A program made the translations under genes and the position numbers. Of a stretch of DNA of 64,000 bases, positions 42,561-52,392 are shown piece by piece (the first letter of the stretch is position 1; each line of letters begins with the position of its first letter). The stretch is from positions 496,001-560,000 of the forward strand of contig NZ_JACHFR010000001.1 of NCBI RefSeq assembly GCF_014202035.1, read 5' to 3'. The notes beneath the pieces were generated by a model. That model worked only from the letters and a program-made list of their open reading frames with translations, was not told the origin of the DNA and did not search any database. Source of the DNA: Treponema rectale (GTDB lineage: Bacteria > Spirochaetota > Spirochaetia > Treponematales > Treponemataceae).

Positions 42561-43199
42561 ATGATGAAAATTAATTTCAGAAAGTTAGTATTGTCAGTTG
42601 TTCTTGTTTCTGTTGTTTCTGCCGCTTTTGCTCAGAATAAGGCAGATGCCCTTAAACTTTATAATGACGGTAAGTATAAGGAAGCCATTTCAGTCTGTGA
42701 AGATGAGATTGCTGTTAATCCTAATAATATGAATTCCTGGGTAGTCCTCTGCTGGGCTCTTGTTGCCAACAGACAGTATGCGGAAGCTGAGAGACGCTCA
42801 ACGGAAGCCAGGCGTATTAATAATTATGACCTTCGTGTAATTGAAGTTCAGGCTGAGTCAAAATACTATATCGGAAAATATAATGAGGCTCTGGTTCTGT
42901 TTCAGCGTTATGTAGCTACGGTTCAGGAAAACGGAAACAACCGTCTTGGCCGTGCATATTATTTTATGGGAGAAATATATATAAAGCAGGAAAAATACCA
43001 TCATGCGGATATTTCCCTTACGACAGCTGTTCATATAGAAGAATTGAGGGATCTGTGGTGGGGCAGGCTTGGTTATGCCCGTGAAAAAAGCGGCGACTGG
43101 AAGAATGCCATTGCAGCCTATGACAAGGCGCTTCAGCTGAATCCTTACCAGCAGATTGCAGTAGATGGAAAAGCCCGCTGTAAGACCCATGTACAGTAA
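42561..43199 (+). CDS. Exported TPR protein
   Basis: 212 residues. The signal peptide (about 3-25) ends VVSAAFAQNK. TPR repeats follow: ALKLYNDGKYKEAISVCEDEIAVNPNNMNSW-type, then two more around 85-190 (SGDWKNAIAAYDKALQLNPY). It is likely periplasmic. Its start is the first of two adjacent ATGs. The 3' end overlaps the mtaB start. Confidence 0.68.
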   Translation: MMKINFRKLVLSVVLVSVVSAAFAQNKADALKLYNDGKYKEAISVCEDEIAVNPNNMNSWVVLCWALVANRQYAEAERRSTEARRINNYDLRVIEVQAESKYYIGKYNEALVLFQRYVATVQENGNNRLGRAYYFMGEIYIKQEKYHHADISLTTAVHIEELRDLWWGRLGYAREKSGDWKNAIAAYDKALQLNPYQQIAVDGKARCKTHVQ

Positions 43200-44721
43200 T
43201 ACAATTCATTTTGAGACTCTCGGCTGCCGTCTTAATCAGGATGAAAGTGAAGGGGCTGCCCGTTCTTTTTTTAACTGCGGCTATTCCTGTACGATGGAGG
43301 CTGTTACTTCTTCTGCAGAAACTGATGAGAGTACGCTGCTGTGTATTATCAATACCTGTACTGTTACAAATAAGGCAGAGCAGAAAGCACGGCGTATAAT
43401 AAGGATGTGTCTTGAAAAGTATCCCAACAGTGTAGTTTGCGTTACAGGCTGTTATGCAGAACTTGACGGAGACAGCATAAAGGCGATGTGTCCTGAACGT
43501 ATTTCTATTATTCCCGGAACAAAGAAATATGTCCTTAATAAGATAGCAGAGAATTTAAAAAAACTGGTGGGAGCTGCCGGTTTTATTGATGATATAAGCA
43601 GGCTTGATGATTTTATTAAATTGCACTGTTCTGTATCTGCTTCACCTGTGCAGTCAGCACTTGTCAATCATAAGGATACTGTCGCTGGCAAAGTTTATAT
43701 TCCCCTTCCGTTTACGCTTTATACTCCCGTATTTGAAAAACACAGCCGGGCTTCCCTTAAAATTCAGGATGGATGTAACAACAGCTGCACTTTCTGCAGA
43801 ATTCATTTTGCCAGGGGAAAAGCTGTTTCTCTTGGAGTAGATGAAGTTCTTAACCGGGTGCGGGAAATAGAGGCTTCCGGTAAGGATGAGGTTGTTTTTA
43901 CAGGCGTTAACCTCAGTCAGTATGCAGGAGATTTTTATGCCGGAGAAACACCTGTAAAAAAGGATTTTGCTTTTCTTTTAAAATATCTGATAGAGAATAC
44001 AAAAAAAATTAAATTCAGGATTTCGTCTTTTTATCCTCAGAGCGTAACTGATTCCCTGTGTGAATCATTAAAAAGTGACAGGGTACAGCCGTTCTTTCAT
44101 CTCAGTGTCCAGAGTGGAAGTGATTCTGTCTTGAAGGCAATGAAACGTCCTTACGGTCATGATGATGTAGTAAATGCCGTGAAAAAAATTCGCAATGCAA
44201 AAAAAGACTGCTTTATCAGCTGTGACATAATAGCCGGATTTCCCGGAGAATCGGATTTTGATTTCAACGAAACTGTCAGATTGTGTGAAGAGTGTTCATT
44301 CTCCTGGATGCATGTTTTTCCTTTCAGTCCCCGTCCTGGAACTGAAGCTGCCGTAATGAAACCTCAGATTACTGAAGCTGTAAAAACCCGGAGAGCAGCT
44401 GTTCTTGGTAAAATAGCTGTTGATTCTAAGATTAAGTATATAGAATCAATGAAAGGAAGGGAGTTTACTGCAGTAGTGGAGAATTCCCGTGCCCTCAGGC
44501 TTTCCCTCAGGATTTTGAAGAATACTTCTGCCGGCTCAGAATCTGGAATTTACCACGCAGTTACGGATAACTTCATTCATGTTGAATTTAAGTCGTCCCG
44601 ATATATCGAAAGTTCCCGTTCTGTTCGTGTTAGAATTGACCAGGTTCTTGAAGATAATATCAGGACTGGAAAAGAAATAGAATGTCTTTCTTCTCTTGTT
44701 TCTGTTAACTCTCAGATGTAA
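43165..44721 (+). CDS. mtaB: tRNA t6A37 methylthiotransferase MtaB
   Basis: 518 residues if the first ATG is used; ATG at 43189 (MYSNTIHFETLGC) is an equally good start giving 510. It is a radical SAM methylthiotransferase. The N-terminal MTTase cluster cysteines are in TLGCRLNQDE, INTCTVTNKA and VTGCYAEL. The radical SAM CxxxCxxC is CNNSCTFC in IQDGCNNSCTFCR. A TRAM-like C-terminal domain follows. It makes ms2t6A at A37 of ANN-decoding tRNAs. It overlaps the preceding TPR gene and converges on the aldolase gene by 17 nt. Confidence 0.88.
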   Translation: MEKPAVRPMYSNTIHFETLGCRLNQDESEGAARSFFNCGYSCTMEAVTSSAETDESTLLCIINTCTVTNKAEQKARRIIRMCLEKYPNSVVCVTGCYAELDGDSIKAMCPERISIIPGTKKYVLNKIAENLKKLVGAAGFIDDISRLDDFIKLHCSVSASPVQSALVNHKDTVAGKVYIPLPFTLYTPVFEKHSRASLKIQDGCNNSCTFCRIHFARGKAVSLGVDEVLNRVREIEASGKDEVVFTGVNLSQYAGDFYAGETPVKKDFAFLLKYLIENTKKIKFRISSFYPQSVTDSLCESLKSDRVQPFFHLSVQSGSDSVLKAMKRPYGHDDVVNAVKKIRNAKKDCFISCDIIAGFPGESDFDFNETVRLCEECSFSWMHVFPFSPRPGTEAAVMKPQITEAVKTRRAAVLGKIAVDSKIKYIESMKGREFTAVVENSRALRLSLRILKNTSAGSESGIYHAVTDNFIHVEFKSSRYIESSRSVRVRIDQVLEDNIRTGKEIECLSSLVSVNSQM

Positions 44722-45679
44722 TTTCTTTGTAAAAGTTTGTAATGTCCTTGCGGTTGTCCTTTGTGTAGGCAATTGCTGTCCTTGGATGCTGATTGAGAAT
44801 TCCTGTAAGAAGGTACTGCCAGTCGTAGCCCCATTTGCACTGTTCTTTAAGTGGAGCCATCTGTTCCTCAAGAAATTTTATTACCGGATATATGTTGAAT
44901 TTAGGGTTTTTAAGGAAGCCTATAAGGTTTTCTATCGAGCAGTTTCCAGCGCCACGTCCCATTGAGGCATATGTGGCATCAAGATAATTTACACCGTCTC
45001 CGCAGCATTCAATTGTATTTGCAAAGGCGAGTTTCTGATTATCATGTGCGTGTATTCCGACCTGCTTTGAGTATTTTGCAGCAATATTCAGAAAAATATC
45101 CGCCAGACGGGCCATCTGTTCCGGGTAAATTGAACCGTAACTGTCAACAATGTACAGGATGTCTGCCGGAGATTTTGCTATTGTTTCAAGTGCAATTTTA
45201 AGATCTGCTTCCTGAGCATTTGATACAGCCATGATATTGCAACTTACTTCATATCCCTTGCTTTTTGCATCTTCAATCATTTCTACTGCTGCCGGAATCT
45301 GGTGAAGGTAACAGGCTACCCGGATAAGATCAATAGGACTGTTGCTTTTTTCCTGTATGTCTTTTCTGAAATCACAACGGCCGACATCTGCCATTACTGC
45401 TATTTTGAGAGGGGAGTTGTTGTCTCCTGTGATTTCTCGAATATGGTCGTCATCACAGAATTTCCACTTTCCAAATTTATTAACGTCAAACAGCTCTTTA
45501 GAGGCTTTGTAGCCGAATTCCATATAATCAACTCCGGCCTTTACATTTGTCTGATAAAGTTCTTTTACAAATTCATCTGTAAAATAAAAATCGTTTACAA
45601 GACCTCCGTCTCTAAGTGTTGCATCAACGACTTTAATTTCGGGACGAAATCCCATGAGTTTGGAAAGTTCTTTTTCCAT
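44705..45679 (-). CDS. DRE-TIM aldolase, HOA/HMG-CoA lyase-like
   Basis: 324 residues. The DRE-TIM metallolyase signature is VDATLRDGG near residue 20, and the metal-binding HxH-type motif HAHDNQKLAFAN is near 215. VACYLHQIPAAVEM and RGAGNCSIENLIGFL are consistent with 4-hydroxy-2-oxovalerate aldolase-like domains. These proteins are sometimes fused to other domains; here it stands alone. The substrate is unknown. GAGGGG precedes the ATG. A promoter lies upstream (45741-45713). Confidence 0.78.
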   Translation of the reverse strand: MEKELSKLMGFRPEIKVVDATLRDGGLVNDFYFTDEFVKELYQTNVKAGVDYMEFGYKASKELFDVNKFGKWKFCDDDHIREITGDNNSPLKIAVMADVGRCDFRKDIQEKSNSPIDLIRVACYLHQIPAAVEMIEDAKSKGYEVSCNIMAVSNAQEADLKIALETIAKSPADILYIVDSYGSIYPEQMARLADIFLNIAAKYSKQVGIHAHDNQKLAFANTIECCGDGVNYLDATYASMGRGAGNCSIENLIGFLKNPKFNIYPVIKFLEEQMAPLKEQCKWGYDWQYLLTGILNQHPRTAIAYTKDNRKDITNFYKEITSES

Positions 45680-45712
45680 ACGGAACCCCTCTGCAATTTA
45701 AATTTTTGCAGA

Positions 45713-45741
45713 ATACTAGCATTTAATGATTTTTTTGACAA
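45713..45741 (-). promoter_or_regulatory. Predicted promoter of the aldolase gene
   Basis: TTGTCA, a 17-bp spacer and TAGTAT on the minus strand, with a leader of about 30 nt containing a ribosome-binding site. Confidence 0.55.
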
Positions 45742-45754
45742 TACTATTGATAGA

Positions 45755-45790
45755 AACAAAAAAAAGAACCGCCCGATTTTCGAGCGGTTC
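45755..45790 (-). terminator. Intrinsic terminator after the GGGtGRT gene
   Basis: On the minus strand GAACCGC pairs with GCGGTTC around TCGAAAATCGG, followed by a long T-run. It ends the NifU-like/GGGtGRT unit. Confidence 0.88.
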
Positions 45791-45814
45791 TAATATTCAG
45801 CTTAACAGGTTATT

Positions 45815-46855
45815 TTAGAAACTTCCTGCTACAGCTACTGCACATGCTACAGTACATCCAACCATAGGGTTGTTTCCCATACCCATGAAGCCCATCATTT
45901 CAACGTGAGCAGGAACTGATGATGATCCTGCAAACTGAGCATCTGAGTGCATGCGTCCCAGTGTATCTGTAAATCCGTAAGAAGCTGGACCTGCAGCCAT
46001 GTTATCCGGATGGAGTGTACGACCTGTTCCACCACCAGAAGCTACAGAGAAGTATTTCTTACCTGCAAGGAGACGTTCCTTTTTGTATGTTCCTGCAACT
46101 GGATGCTGGAAGCGGGTAGGGTTTGTTGAGTTTCCTGTAATTGAAACATCTACATCTTCATGCCACATGATTGCAACGCCTTCGCGAACATCGTCAGCAC
46201 CATAGCATTTTACGATAAGACGGTCTGGATTGTTTCCGTATGGAACTTCCTTTACAACTGTAAGGGCTTTGTCTGTTCCTTCACCGTTGAAATAATCAAA
46301 CTTTGTCTGAACGTATGTAAATCCGTTGATACGGCTGATGATCTGAGCTGCATCTTTTCCAAGTCCGTTAAGGATAACGCGGAGCTTGTTCTTGCGAACT
46401 TTGTTTGCATTTGCAGCGATTTTGATTGCTCCTTCAGCAGCAGCAAATGATTCGTGTCCTGCAAGGAATGCAAAACACTGTGTTTCTTCAGAAAGAAGGC
46501 GTGCACCGAGGTTTCCGTGTCCAAGACCTACTTTGCGGTCATCAGCTACTGAACCTGGAAGACAGAATGCCTGAAGTCCTTTACCGATGTTAGCAGCAGC
46601 AGTAGAACCTGTTTTGTCTCCTGTTTTTTCTGCTTCTTTGATGGCAATAGCGCTTCCGAGAACGTAAGCCCATTTTGCATCTTCAAAACAAATCTGCTGT
46701 GTTGACTGACAGATTTCATAAGGATCAAATCCCCGTGCCTTGCAGAGGTCACGTGCTTCATTCAATCCTTTTTCTCCTTCTGAGAAACCATATTCTTTAA
46801 GAGCCTTATTCACCTGAGGAATGCGGCCTTCGAAATCTTCAAATAATGTTGCCAT
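45815..46855 (-). CDS. GGGtGRT protein
   Basis: 346 residues. The name-giving motif is in VASGGGTGRTLHPDN near residue 275. Other family marks are GHESFAAAEGAIKIA, ARLLSEETQCFAFLAGHE and MGMGNNPMVGCTVACAVAVAGSF at the C-terminus. The family is found next to NifU-like scaffold genes in anaerobes; its function is not established. It starts 19 nt after the scaffold gene stop, with GGGGGA as ribosome-binding site, so the two form an operon. Cysteines are few and not in a Fe-S pattern. Confidence 0.88.
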   Translation of the reverse strand: MATLFEDFEGRIPQVNKALKEYGFSEGEKGLNEARDLCKARGFDPYEICQSTQQICFEDAKWAYVLGSAIAIKEAEKTGDKTGSTAAANIGKGLQAFCLPGSVADDRKVGLGHGNLGARLLSEETQCFAFLAGHESFAAAEGAIKIAANANKVRKNKLRVILNGLGKDAAQIISRINGFTYVQTKFDYFNGEGTDKALTVVKEVPYGNNPDRLIVKCYGADDVREGVAIMWHEDVDVSITGNSTNPTRFQHPVAGTYKKERLLAGKKYFSVASGGGTGRTLHPDNMAAGPASYGFTDTLGRMHSDAQFAGSSSVPAHVEMMGFMGMGNNPMVGCTVACAVAVAGSF

Positions 46856-46874
46856 GATATAAATTCCCCCTGAA

Positions 46875-47576
46875 TTACTCTTTGCGTGGATCGATAAGAC
46901 GAACCATACCCTGATCTGCAGTTACGCGACCGTAATGTGTACGTGCACCTTCGATAGCTTCCTGAGCCGGTTTTCCAGCTTTGAGAGCGTCCATAAGTTT
47001 TCCGAAGTTAATGCAGTTGTAACCGATAATCTGGTTGTCTTTATCAACAGCACATGTTTCTACGTAACCTTCTGTCATTTCAAGGTAGCGTGGACCAGTT
47101 TTGCGTGTTGCAAACATTGTTCCTACCTGTGAGCGGAGGTTCTTTCCAAGATCTTCAAGGGATGCACCAACTTTAAGACCGTTCTTTGAATATGCTGACT
47201 GTGTACGTCCATAAACAATCTGCATGAAAAGTTCACGCATTGCAGTGTTAATTGCGTCACAAACAAGGTCAGTGTTCAATGCTTCAAGAAGTGTTTTACC
47301 AATAAGGATTTCTGAAGCCATTGCAGCTGAGTGAGTCATACCTGAGCATCCGATTGTTTCAACAAGTGCTTCTTCAATGATACCGTCTTTAACGTTCAAA
47401 GAGAGTTTGCATGCTCCCTGCTGAGGTGCACACCAGCCGATACCGTGTGTGAATCCTGATACGTCTTCAATTTTCTTAACCTGAACCCATTCGCCTTCTT
47501 CAGGAATAGGAGCCGGTCCGTGATATGCGCCTTTTGCTAAAGGACACATATGTTCTACTTCTGCAGTGTAGATCAT
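46875..47576 (-). CDS. NifU-like iron-sulfur cluster assembly scaffold
   Basis: 233 residues from the ATG at 47576, which has GAGGTAAAG upstream; an earlier in-frame start at 47657 adds a non-conserved N-terminus. NifU/IscU-like positions are MCPLAKG, GWCAPQQGACKL and TIGCSGMTHSAAMAS, the last equivalent to the GCxxxxAS block around the second scaffold Cys. The C-terminus is longer than in IscU. Such proteins are annotated as Fe-S scaffolds and occur with GGGtGRT. The promoter region contains two overlapping dyads (47690-47725), the inner one matching that of ferredoxin. Confidence 0.82.
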   Translation of the reverse strand: MIYTAEVEHMCPLAKGAYHGPAPIPEEGEWVQVKKIEDVSGFTHGIGWCAPQQGACKLSLNVKDGIIEEALVETIGCSGMTHSAAMASEILIGKTLLEALNTDLVCDAINTAMRELFMQIVYGRTQSAYSKNGLKVGASLEDLGKNLRSQVGTMFATRKTGPRYLEMTEGYVETCAVDKDNQIIGYNCINFGKLMDALKAGKPAQEAIEGARTHYGRVTADQGMVRLIDPRKE

Positions 47577-47689
47577 TTCTTTACCTCGAAAAAAGATATG
47601 ATTAAGATTGCCTTTTACAAAAAAAACTTCTCTAAAAAGGCACGGTGAGTATAACACTAAAAACGAGCTAATTCAATATAATATAATGA

Positions 47690-47725
47690 GTTAGCAATAG
47701 CTAATATTTATTGACTATTGCTAAC
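47690..47725. promoter_or_regulatory. TTAGC-N4-GCTAA operator upstream of NifU-like gene
   Basis: An inner dyad TTAGC-AATA-GCTAA (47691-47704) lies inside a larger inverted repeat, GTTAGCAATAG (47690-47700) and CTATTGCTAAC (47715-47725). Read towards the NifU-like gene it is followed by TCATTATATTATATT, a -10-like region. The ferredoxin promoter has the same dyad with similar downstream bases. A repressor or activator dimer is likely. Confidence 0.65.
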
Positions 47726-47739
47726 GTTATGAGGAGCAC

Positions 47740-50700
47740 TTAAAGTTTTCTGATGCCGATTAAGGTAAGGTCATCATACTGCGGATCTTCAAGAATTCCT
47801 TTGTAAAGGATGCTGGTTGAATCATTTTCCACTTCCTGAACGGCAGAACAGTAAGTCGTATATTCGTTGAAATGTTCCCTTAAGAAGGCATCGATGTTTT
47901 TATCAGCCTTTACATGGTCTGTAGGTTTTGAATTTTTCTTGCAGTACATTCTGAATGCTTTTTCTACGGAAACCAGTGCCATGATTGCATCTTCAGCAGT
48001 GCCGGTACAGGTTGAGAAATCAAAATGCAGCTCTTCATTTTTATCTGCATTATGTTTTATCAGAGTGTATCTGCTCTTTGCGTAGACTGCTTCAATTATC
48101 TGGCTGACACGTTCTGCAGACAGTTCCTCGTTTGTTTCTTCTGCTGACTGACTGTCATTTAAGGAATTTACTGTTTCTCCGTTTTCATTTCTGAAATTTC
48201 GTTTGGCTTCTTCAATGCCGTCCGTGTAAAGGAACAGAACGTCTCCTTTGTTTAATGTAACTTTAGTAACCTGATAGCCGCCCTTCATTTCAATAAGGTC
48301 TGTACTGAACATTCCTGCGGCTGGAGTTTCCTGAAGCGAAATTGTTTTTTTCATTTTTGCCGCATTATCGTAAATCTGAATAAGATTGTCTCCTGCATTA
48401 CAGAACCAGCATTCTCCCGTAATCGTATTCATGATGCAGAGGGTAAAGGCTGCAAAACGTCCTTTGAAACCTCTTGATTCCAGAAGGTCGTTTATCTGGC
48501 CGACAACAGGTGAAAGGTTTGTACCCTGACGTGGATTTTTCATGTCCCACTTCTGGAAATAGTTCAGGAAAAGTGTTGCAACCTCGACCATAATAAGGGC
48601 TGCCGGTACTCCATGTCCTGATACGTCACATTTTATGATTGCATAGTGACTTTCATCAAGTTTTTTGTAGTCAAAATAGTCACCGCTTAAATCATCGGCT
48701 CCGCTGTAAAAACTGAAAAAGTCTGCACCGTCGGCATGAAGCTTACCTGTAGAGAGGGTTGCACCGGCTTCGTTTGTCTGCAGCGGAATGAATTTTGTCT
48801 GAATGTCTTTTCCCAGCGTAAGATTTTTTGCCTGCACGGCAGCTTCTGCCAGACCTTCCGTCATTTCGTTTACAGTGTCTCCAAGAATTCCAATTTCGTC
48901 TTTTGTATTTATTTTGATTGTTTTACCGCTTAAGAGGGTTTTATCTGCTGTATCCCTGATCATTGCAACATGGGATGAAAGTTCAATAATAGGTTTTGTG
49001 ATTCTTGAAGCAAGGATATATGTGCTTATGAAAGCAAGGATAATTGCAACTACAAGAAGAAGGAGTCCTGTCTGGAAAATAATGTTTCTCTGTTCCTGTA
49101 TTGTTTTCAGGAGTTCTTTTGTTGATACTTCAATCAGTATTGTGCCGTGTACAAAGTTATTGTCGTTATCCTGTCTGTAAAGTATCGGCTTGTAAAAGAT
49201 ATACGTAGTGTTTTCTTCATTTATGTTTTCGCTGTCGAATACAGGGTAACTTCCGGAATGTTTTTCAGAAATCTCATCAAGTACGCTGTTGAGCTTAAGG
49301 AGCAGCTGATTTTTTTGAGTTTGAATTTCAGAGCGTCTCCATGAACTTTTTGAATCGATTTTTCCTGCCAGTGAATATGACTCAGTAAGCAGTTCACGGA
49401 TCTGATTGTTTATATCTCTGGATTCTTTTGTGATTTCTTCATTTATATTCAGCAGTTCAGAGAAAATTTCGTTTAATTCAGGAATTGTAAGCCGGCTTGT
49501 TCCATTTTCAAATTCTGTGTCGTTGATTTTAGAATTGATGTTTTCGTCGTTTGTTGCCCATACAGTATTGAGGCTTCCTCCGTTTTCATCCGTCATAAAA
49601 CCTGTCATGGTGGCATATCTGGCTTCATTAAGGGCATTAACCTGATTTGTAATGTCAGAAAGATCTGCTATAGACATCTGGTCATCCTTTCGGGCAAGCG
49701 GAAGATATATTTTTGCACCCCGTGAAAGAGAATCAAGCATTACGTTTACCCGCTGGGAAAGACTCTGACTTAGAATTCTTTTCTGGGAATGAATGATGTA
49801 AACACCTATGGTGATGAAAATAAGGATATCCATTATTGCGATAAGAAGGGTGGTGTTTAATATGAGCTTTGATTTCAGGCTTTTTCCTTTGTGTGAGAAT
49901 AGGATGGCCTTTGATTTTTTTTCTTCAGGCATAATGTCTCCTTCTATAAGTGCATGAACTTCTTCTTTTATTTTTATCGATTCTTTCAGAGAACTTATAA
50001 GTCCTGCAAGGCATACTGCAAACCACACTGCTGCCAGTACGGAAAGTCCTGCTGCCAGAAGCTTTACGATATTTATTCCTTCTTCGTTAAGGCGGGCGGC
50101 TGCTTTCCAGAGCGGCTTGAATACATGCGCAATTTTATTTTTTATTGTTCCGTTTTCTTTTATGAATATGGTTTTATCTCCGGAAAAGTACAGGCCTCTG
50201 TCCGTGTGGAAGAGTCCTACCTGATATGTTCCGCTTTTTATGTTTGAAAGTTCAATTTCTGTGATTTTATAGTTTGAAAGAACTTTGTAATCTTTTCTGT
50301 CAAGCTTAAGTGTATAATCGTACGGGTAGCGTCCGTCTTCATCAATGTATATTTCTTTTATTGTACCGTCATATGTAAATCCTGTTCCGGAAATTTCTAC
50401 GGCTGTATCTCCAAATTCATCAGTAGAAGTTTTTAATTCCGTAATGGCTGTGAAAGGATTGTATTTATTCAGTATGAAATAAATCTGATCACTGGCTTCT
50501 GAAATGTTTCCGCTGGAATCGACGGCTGTAACGGCAAAAACATATAGTCCGTTTCTTAAGTTTGAAATGCCGGCACTGTTTTTTGAAGAATTGATTTTTC
50601 CTGACAGAATGATTTTTTCTTCTATGAGTTCTTCATTTTTATCGAGCAGTTCTGAAACCATCTGCTTTTTCTGTTCTGTTCCTGCTCTGGAACGGTGGAA

Positions 50701-52392
50701 CTTATTATCTATAAGAAGCTGAGGAATATCATCGATTTTTTTTATCGTCCATATGTAGCCGCTTACATCTTCATCCCGGGGACTATCCCATTGAATTGAA
50801 AAAGTATTGGAAGGAAGTAAGCCCTCTTCTGTTTCTTCCGGCGGAATAATACTTACAGCTCCAGGTGGAACTGTATCAAGTGTATAGGTGAGTCTGGATG
50901 AAGCAGACCAGTTGCCTGCATAATCGCATTCCCTTACTTTTATGAACCAGAGGCCGTCCCTGTTAAGTTCAGCTGTAATGTCGGTTGAGGAAGGATCCGC
51001 ATTTATTACTGCAGGCGGTTCTTCAGAAGGATTTTGCGTAACAATCCAGGAGCAGCCTTTTATTCCTGAAGGATCTGCTGCATGAGTAATTTTAAAAGAT
51101 ACAGTTTTTTTACTGGAGCGCTGCCCGTCCTTAAAATCTGAGGCTTTCAGCATCGGTGGGTTTACGCTGTGATCCCATGTAAGAATTTCTATGGAGGAAG
51201 CCTTTGTTTTTAGATGGAATTTCTCCCAGATGAAGGCAAGATTTTTTTCTGCGTCTGAAATTACAGGATATGCGGCGGTTGAATTTGATTCGGAAATTAT
51301 TTCTGCTTCGTTCCAAAGGTTTCCGTGTTTTTGAGACAGAAAGACTTTTTTATTTTCATTTTGATTCGTAAACCAAATGATGTTTGCCGTACCGTCAAAA
51401 TTAAAAACAACCGGTTTTGAACAGAATCCGGTAGTGCTCAGTTTTTCTGAACTTGATGGTATGACCGTTCCGTTTTCAGACAGAAGCATCGTGTAGATAT
51501 CGGAGTTTGTATATCCGGAGGCTGAACGTTCCCATGCCAGGATAAATGAACTGCCGTCATAGGCAAGACTTGGAGCCTGGTTAGAAAAGTTGTAAAAATC
51601 CTCCCTTCCGTTTTCAAAAGAACTGCTTCCTGTAATTAAAACAGGCTGAGACCAGCTTGAAGCCCCGTCTTTACTTGTACAGGCATAAAGCTGAAGCGAA
51701 ATGAGGTTTTCCCTGTGATATTGAACCATGAATACGAGCAGGTCGCTCTTCTTTCCTGCTGCAAGAACCGGAACAATTGGATTTCCTGTTCCTGCAATTG
51801 ATGATGCTGCATTAAGTTCCTTGAGGGGAGACCATTTTAGTCCGTCTTTTGAAAGTGAATATTTTATTATGAATCCAGCAGAAGAATTTGCCGTAGAGGA
51901 AGAACTTACAAACAGTATGAAGTTCCCGTTTGAAAGAGTGTAAAGACGTGGTGCTGCAAGAGTGAGGGTGGTATCTTTTATAGAGGAAACTTTTGTCGTG
52001 TTGAAGGAATCTTCTGAAGTGTATATTTCTATTTCATTTTCGTTTTTAAGGACAGCACACAGCTGCTTCTTTTTTGAAGATGTACAGCTGTAAAAAAGAT
52101 GGGGTGTTTCATAAAACGTAATGCCTTCTGCAAGAAGTTTTTTTTCTGTCCAGTTGTATCCGTCTCTGGAGTTACGGGTGTATAGGGAAACTTGAGATTT
52201 TTTTTCATCTGCTTCTTCCCAAAAAACAACAGATTCTGAACTCTGTCCAGATGGCAGAGAAAAAGGATAGTAACAGTTTTTTTCTGACAGAGAAAAAGAT
52301 TTTGGTGTTTCAAAATAATATGCTGCAGAATTAAAAATTCCATATGAGAAAATAAATAGTAATGCAAGAAGTTTTTTTATATTTTTATCCAT
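47740..52392 (-). CDS. Giant exported-sensor SpoIIE-type phosphatase
   Basis: 1550 residues. After a signal peptide (1-24) comes a large extracytoplasmic part: sialidase/propeller-like repeats (about 30-415) and Ig/FN3-like segments (about 430-660). Further beta domains lead to a transmembrane helix (about 765-790). A second membrane sensor unit follows, with helices near 840-865 and 1135-1160 and a HAMP-like linker near 1165-1225. The C-terminal SpoIIE/PP2C domain carries CDVSGHGVPAALIM, FLYTDGIEEA and DDLTLIGI. It is a candidate serine phosphatase acting on an anti-anti-sigma (STAS) protein, linking an envelope signal to the cytoplasm. It overlaps the TPR gene upstream by 8 nt. Confidence 0.88.
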   Translation of the reverse strand: MDKNIKKLLALLFIFSYGIFNSAAYYFETPKSFSLSEKNCYYPFSLPSGQSSESVVFWEEADEKKSQVSLYTRNSRDGYNWTEKKLLAEGITFYETPHLFYSCTSSKKKQLCAVLKNENEIEIYTSEDSFNTTKVSSIKDTTLTLAAPRLYTLSNGNFILFVSSSSTANSSAGFIIKYSLSKDGLKWSPLKELNAASSIAGTGNPIVPVLAAGKKSDLLVFMVQYHRENLISLQLYACTSKDGASSWSQPVLITGSSSFENGREDFYNFSNQAPSLAYDGSSFILAWERSASGYTNSDIYTMLLSENGTVIPSSSEKLSTTGFCSKPVVFNFDGTANIIWFTNQNENKKVFLSQKHGNLWNEAEIISESNSTAAYPVISDAEKNLAFIWEKFHLKTKASSIEILTWDHSVNPPMLKASDFKDGQRSSKKTVSFKITHAADPSGIKGCSWIVTQNPSEEPPAVINADPSSTDITAELNRDGLWFIKVRECDYAGNWSASSRLTYTLDTVPPGAVSIIPPEETEEGLLPSNTFSIQWDSPRDEDVSGYIWTIKKIDDIPQLLIDNKFHRSRAGTEQKKQMVSELLDKNEELIEEKIILSGKINSSKNSAGISNLRNGLYVFAVTAVDSSGNISEASDQIYFILNKYNPFTAITELKTSTDEFGDTAVEISGTGFTYDGTIKEIYIDEDGRYPYDYTLKLDRKDYKVLSNYKITEIELSNIKSGTYQVGLFHTDRGLYFSGDKTIFIKENGTIKNKIAHVFKPLWKAAARLNEEGINIVKLLAAGLSVLAAVWFAVCLAGLISSLKESIKIKEEVHALIEGDIMPEEKKSKAILFSHKGKSLKSKLILNTTLLIAIMDILIFITIGVYIIHSQKRILSQSLSQRVNVMLDSLSRGAKIYLPLARKDDQMSIADLSDITNQVNALNEARYATMTGFMTDENGGSLNTVWATNDENINSKINDTEFENGTSRLTIPELNEIFSELLNINEEITKESRDINNQIRELLTESYSLAGKIDSKSSWRRSEIQTQKNQLLLKLNSVLDEISEKHSGSYPVFDSENINEENTTYIFYKPILYRQDNDNNFVHGTILIEVSTKELLKTIQEQRNIIFQTGLLLLVVAIILAFISTYILASRITKPIIELSSHVAMIRDTADKTLLSGKTIKINTKDEIGILGDTVNEMTEGLAEAAVQAKNLTLGKDIQTKFIPLQTNEAGATLSTGKLHADGADFFSFYSGADDLSGDYFDYKKLDESHYAIIKCDVSGHGVPAALIMVEVATLFLNYFQKWDMKNPRQGTNLSPVVGQINDLLESRGFKGRFAAFTLCIMNTITGECWFCNAGDNLIQIYDNAAKMKKTISLQETPAAGMFSTDLIEMKGGYQVTKVTLNKGDVLFLYTDGIEEAKRNFRNENGETVNSLNDSQSAEETNEELSAERVSQIIEAVYAKSRYTLIKHNADKNEELHFDFSTCTGTAEDAIMALVSVEKAFRMYCKKNSKPTDHVKADKNIDAFLREHFNEYTTYCSAVQEVENDSTSILYKGILEDPQYDDLTLIGIRKL

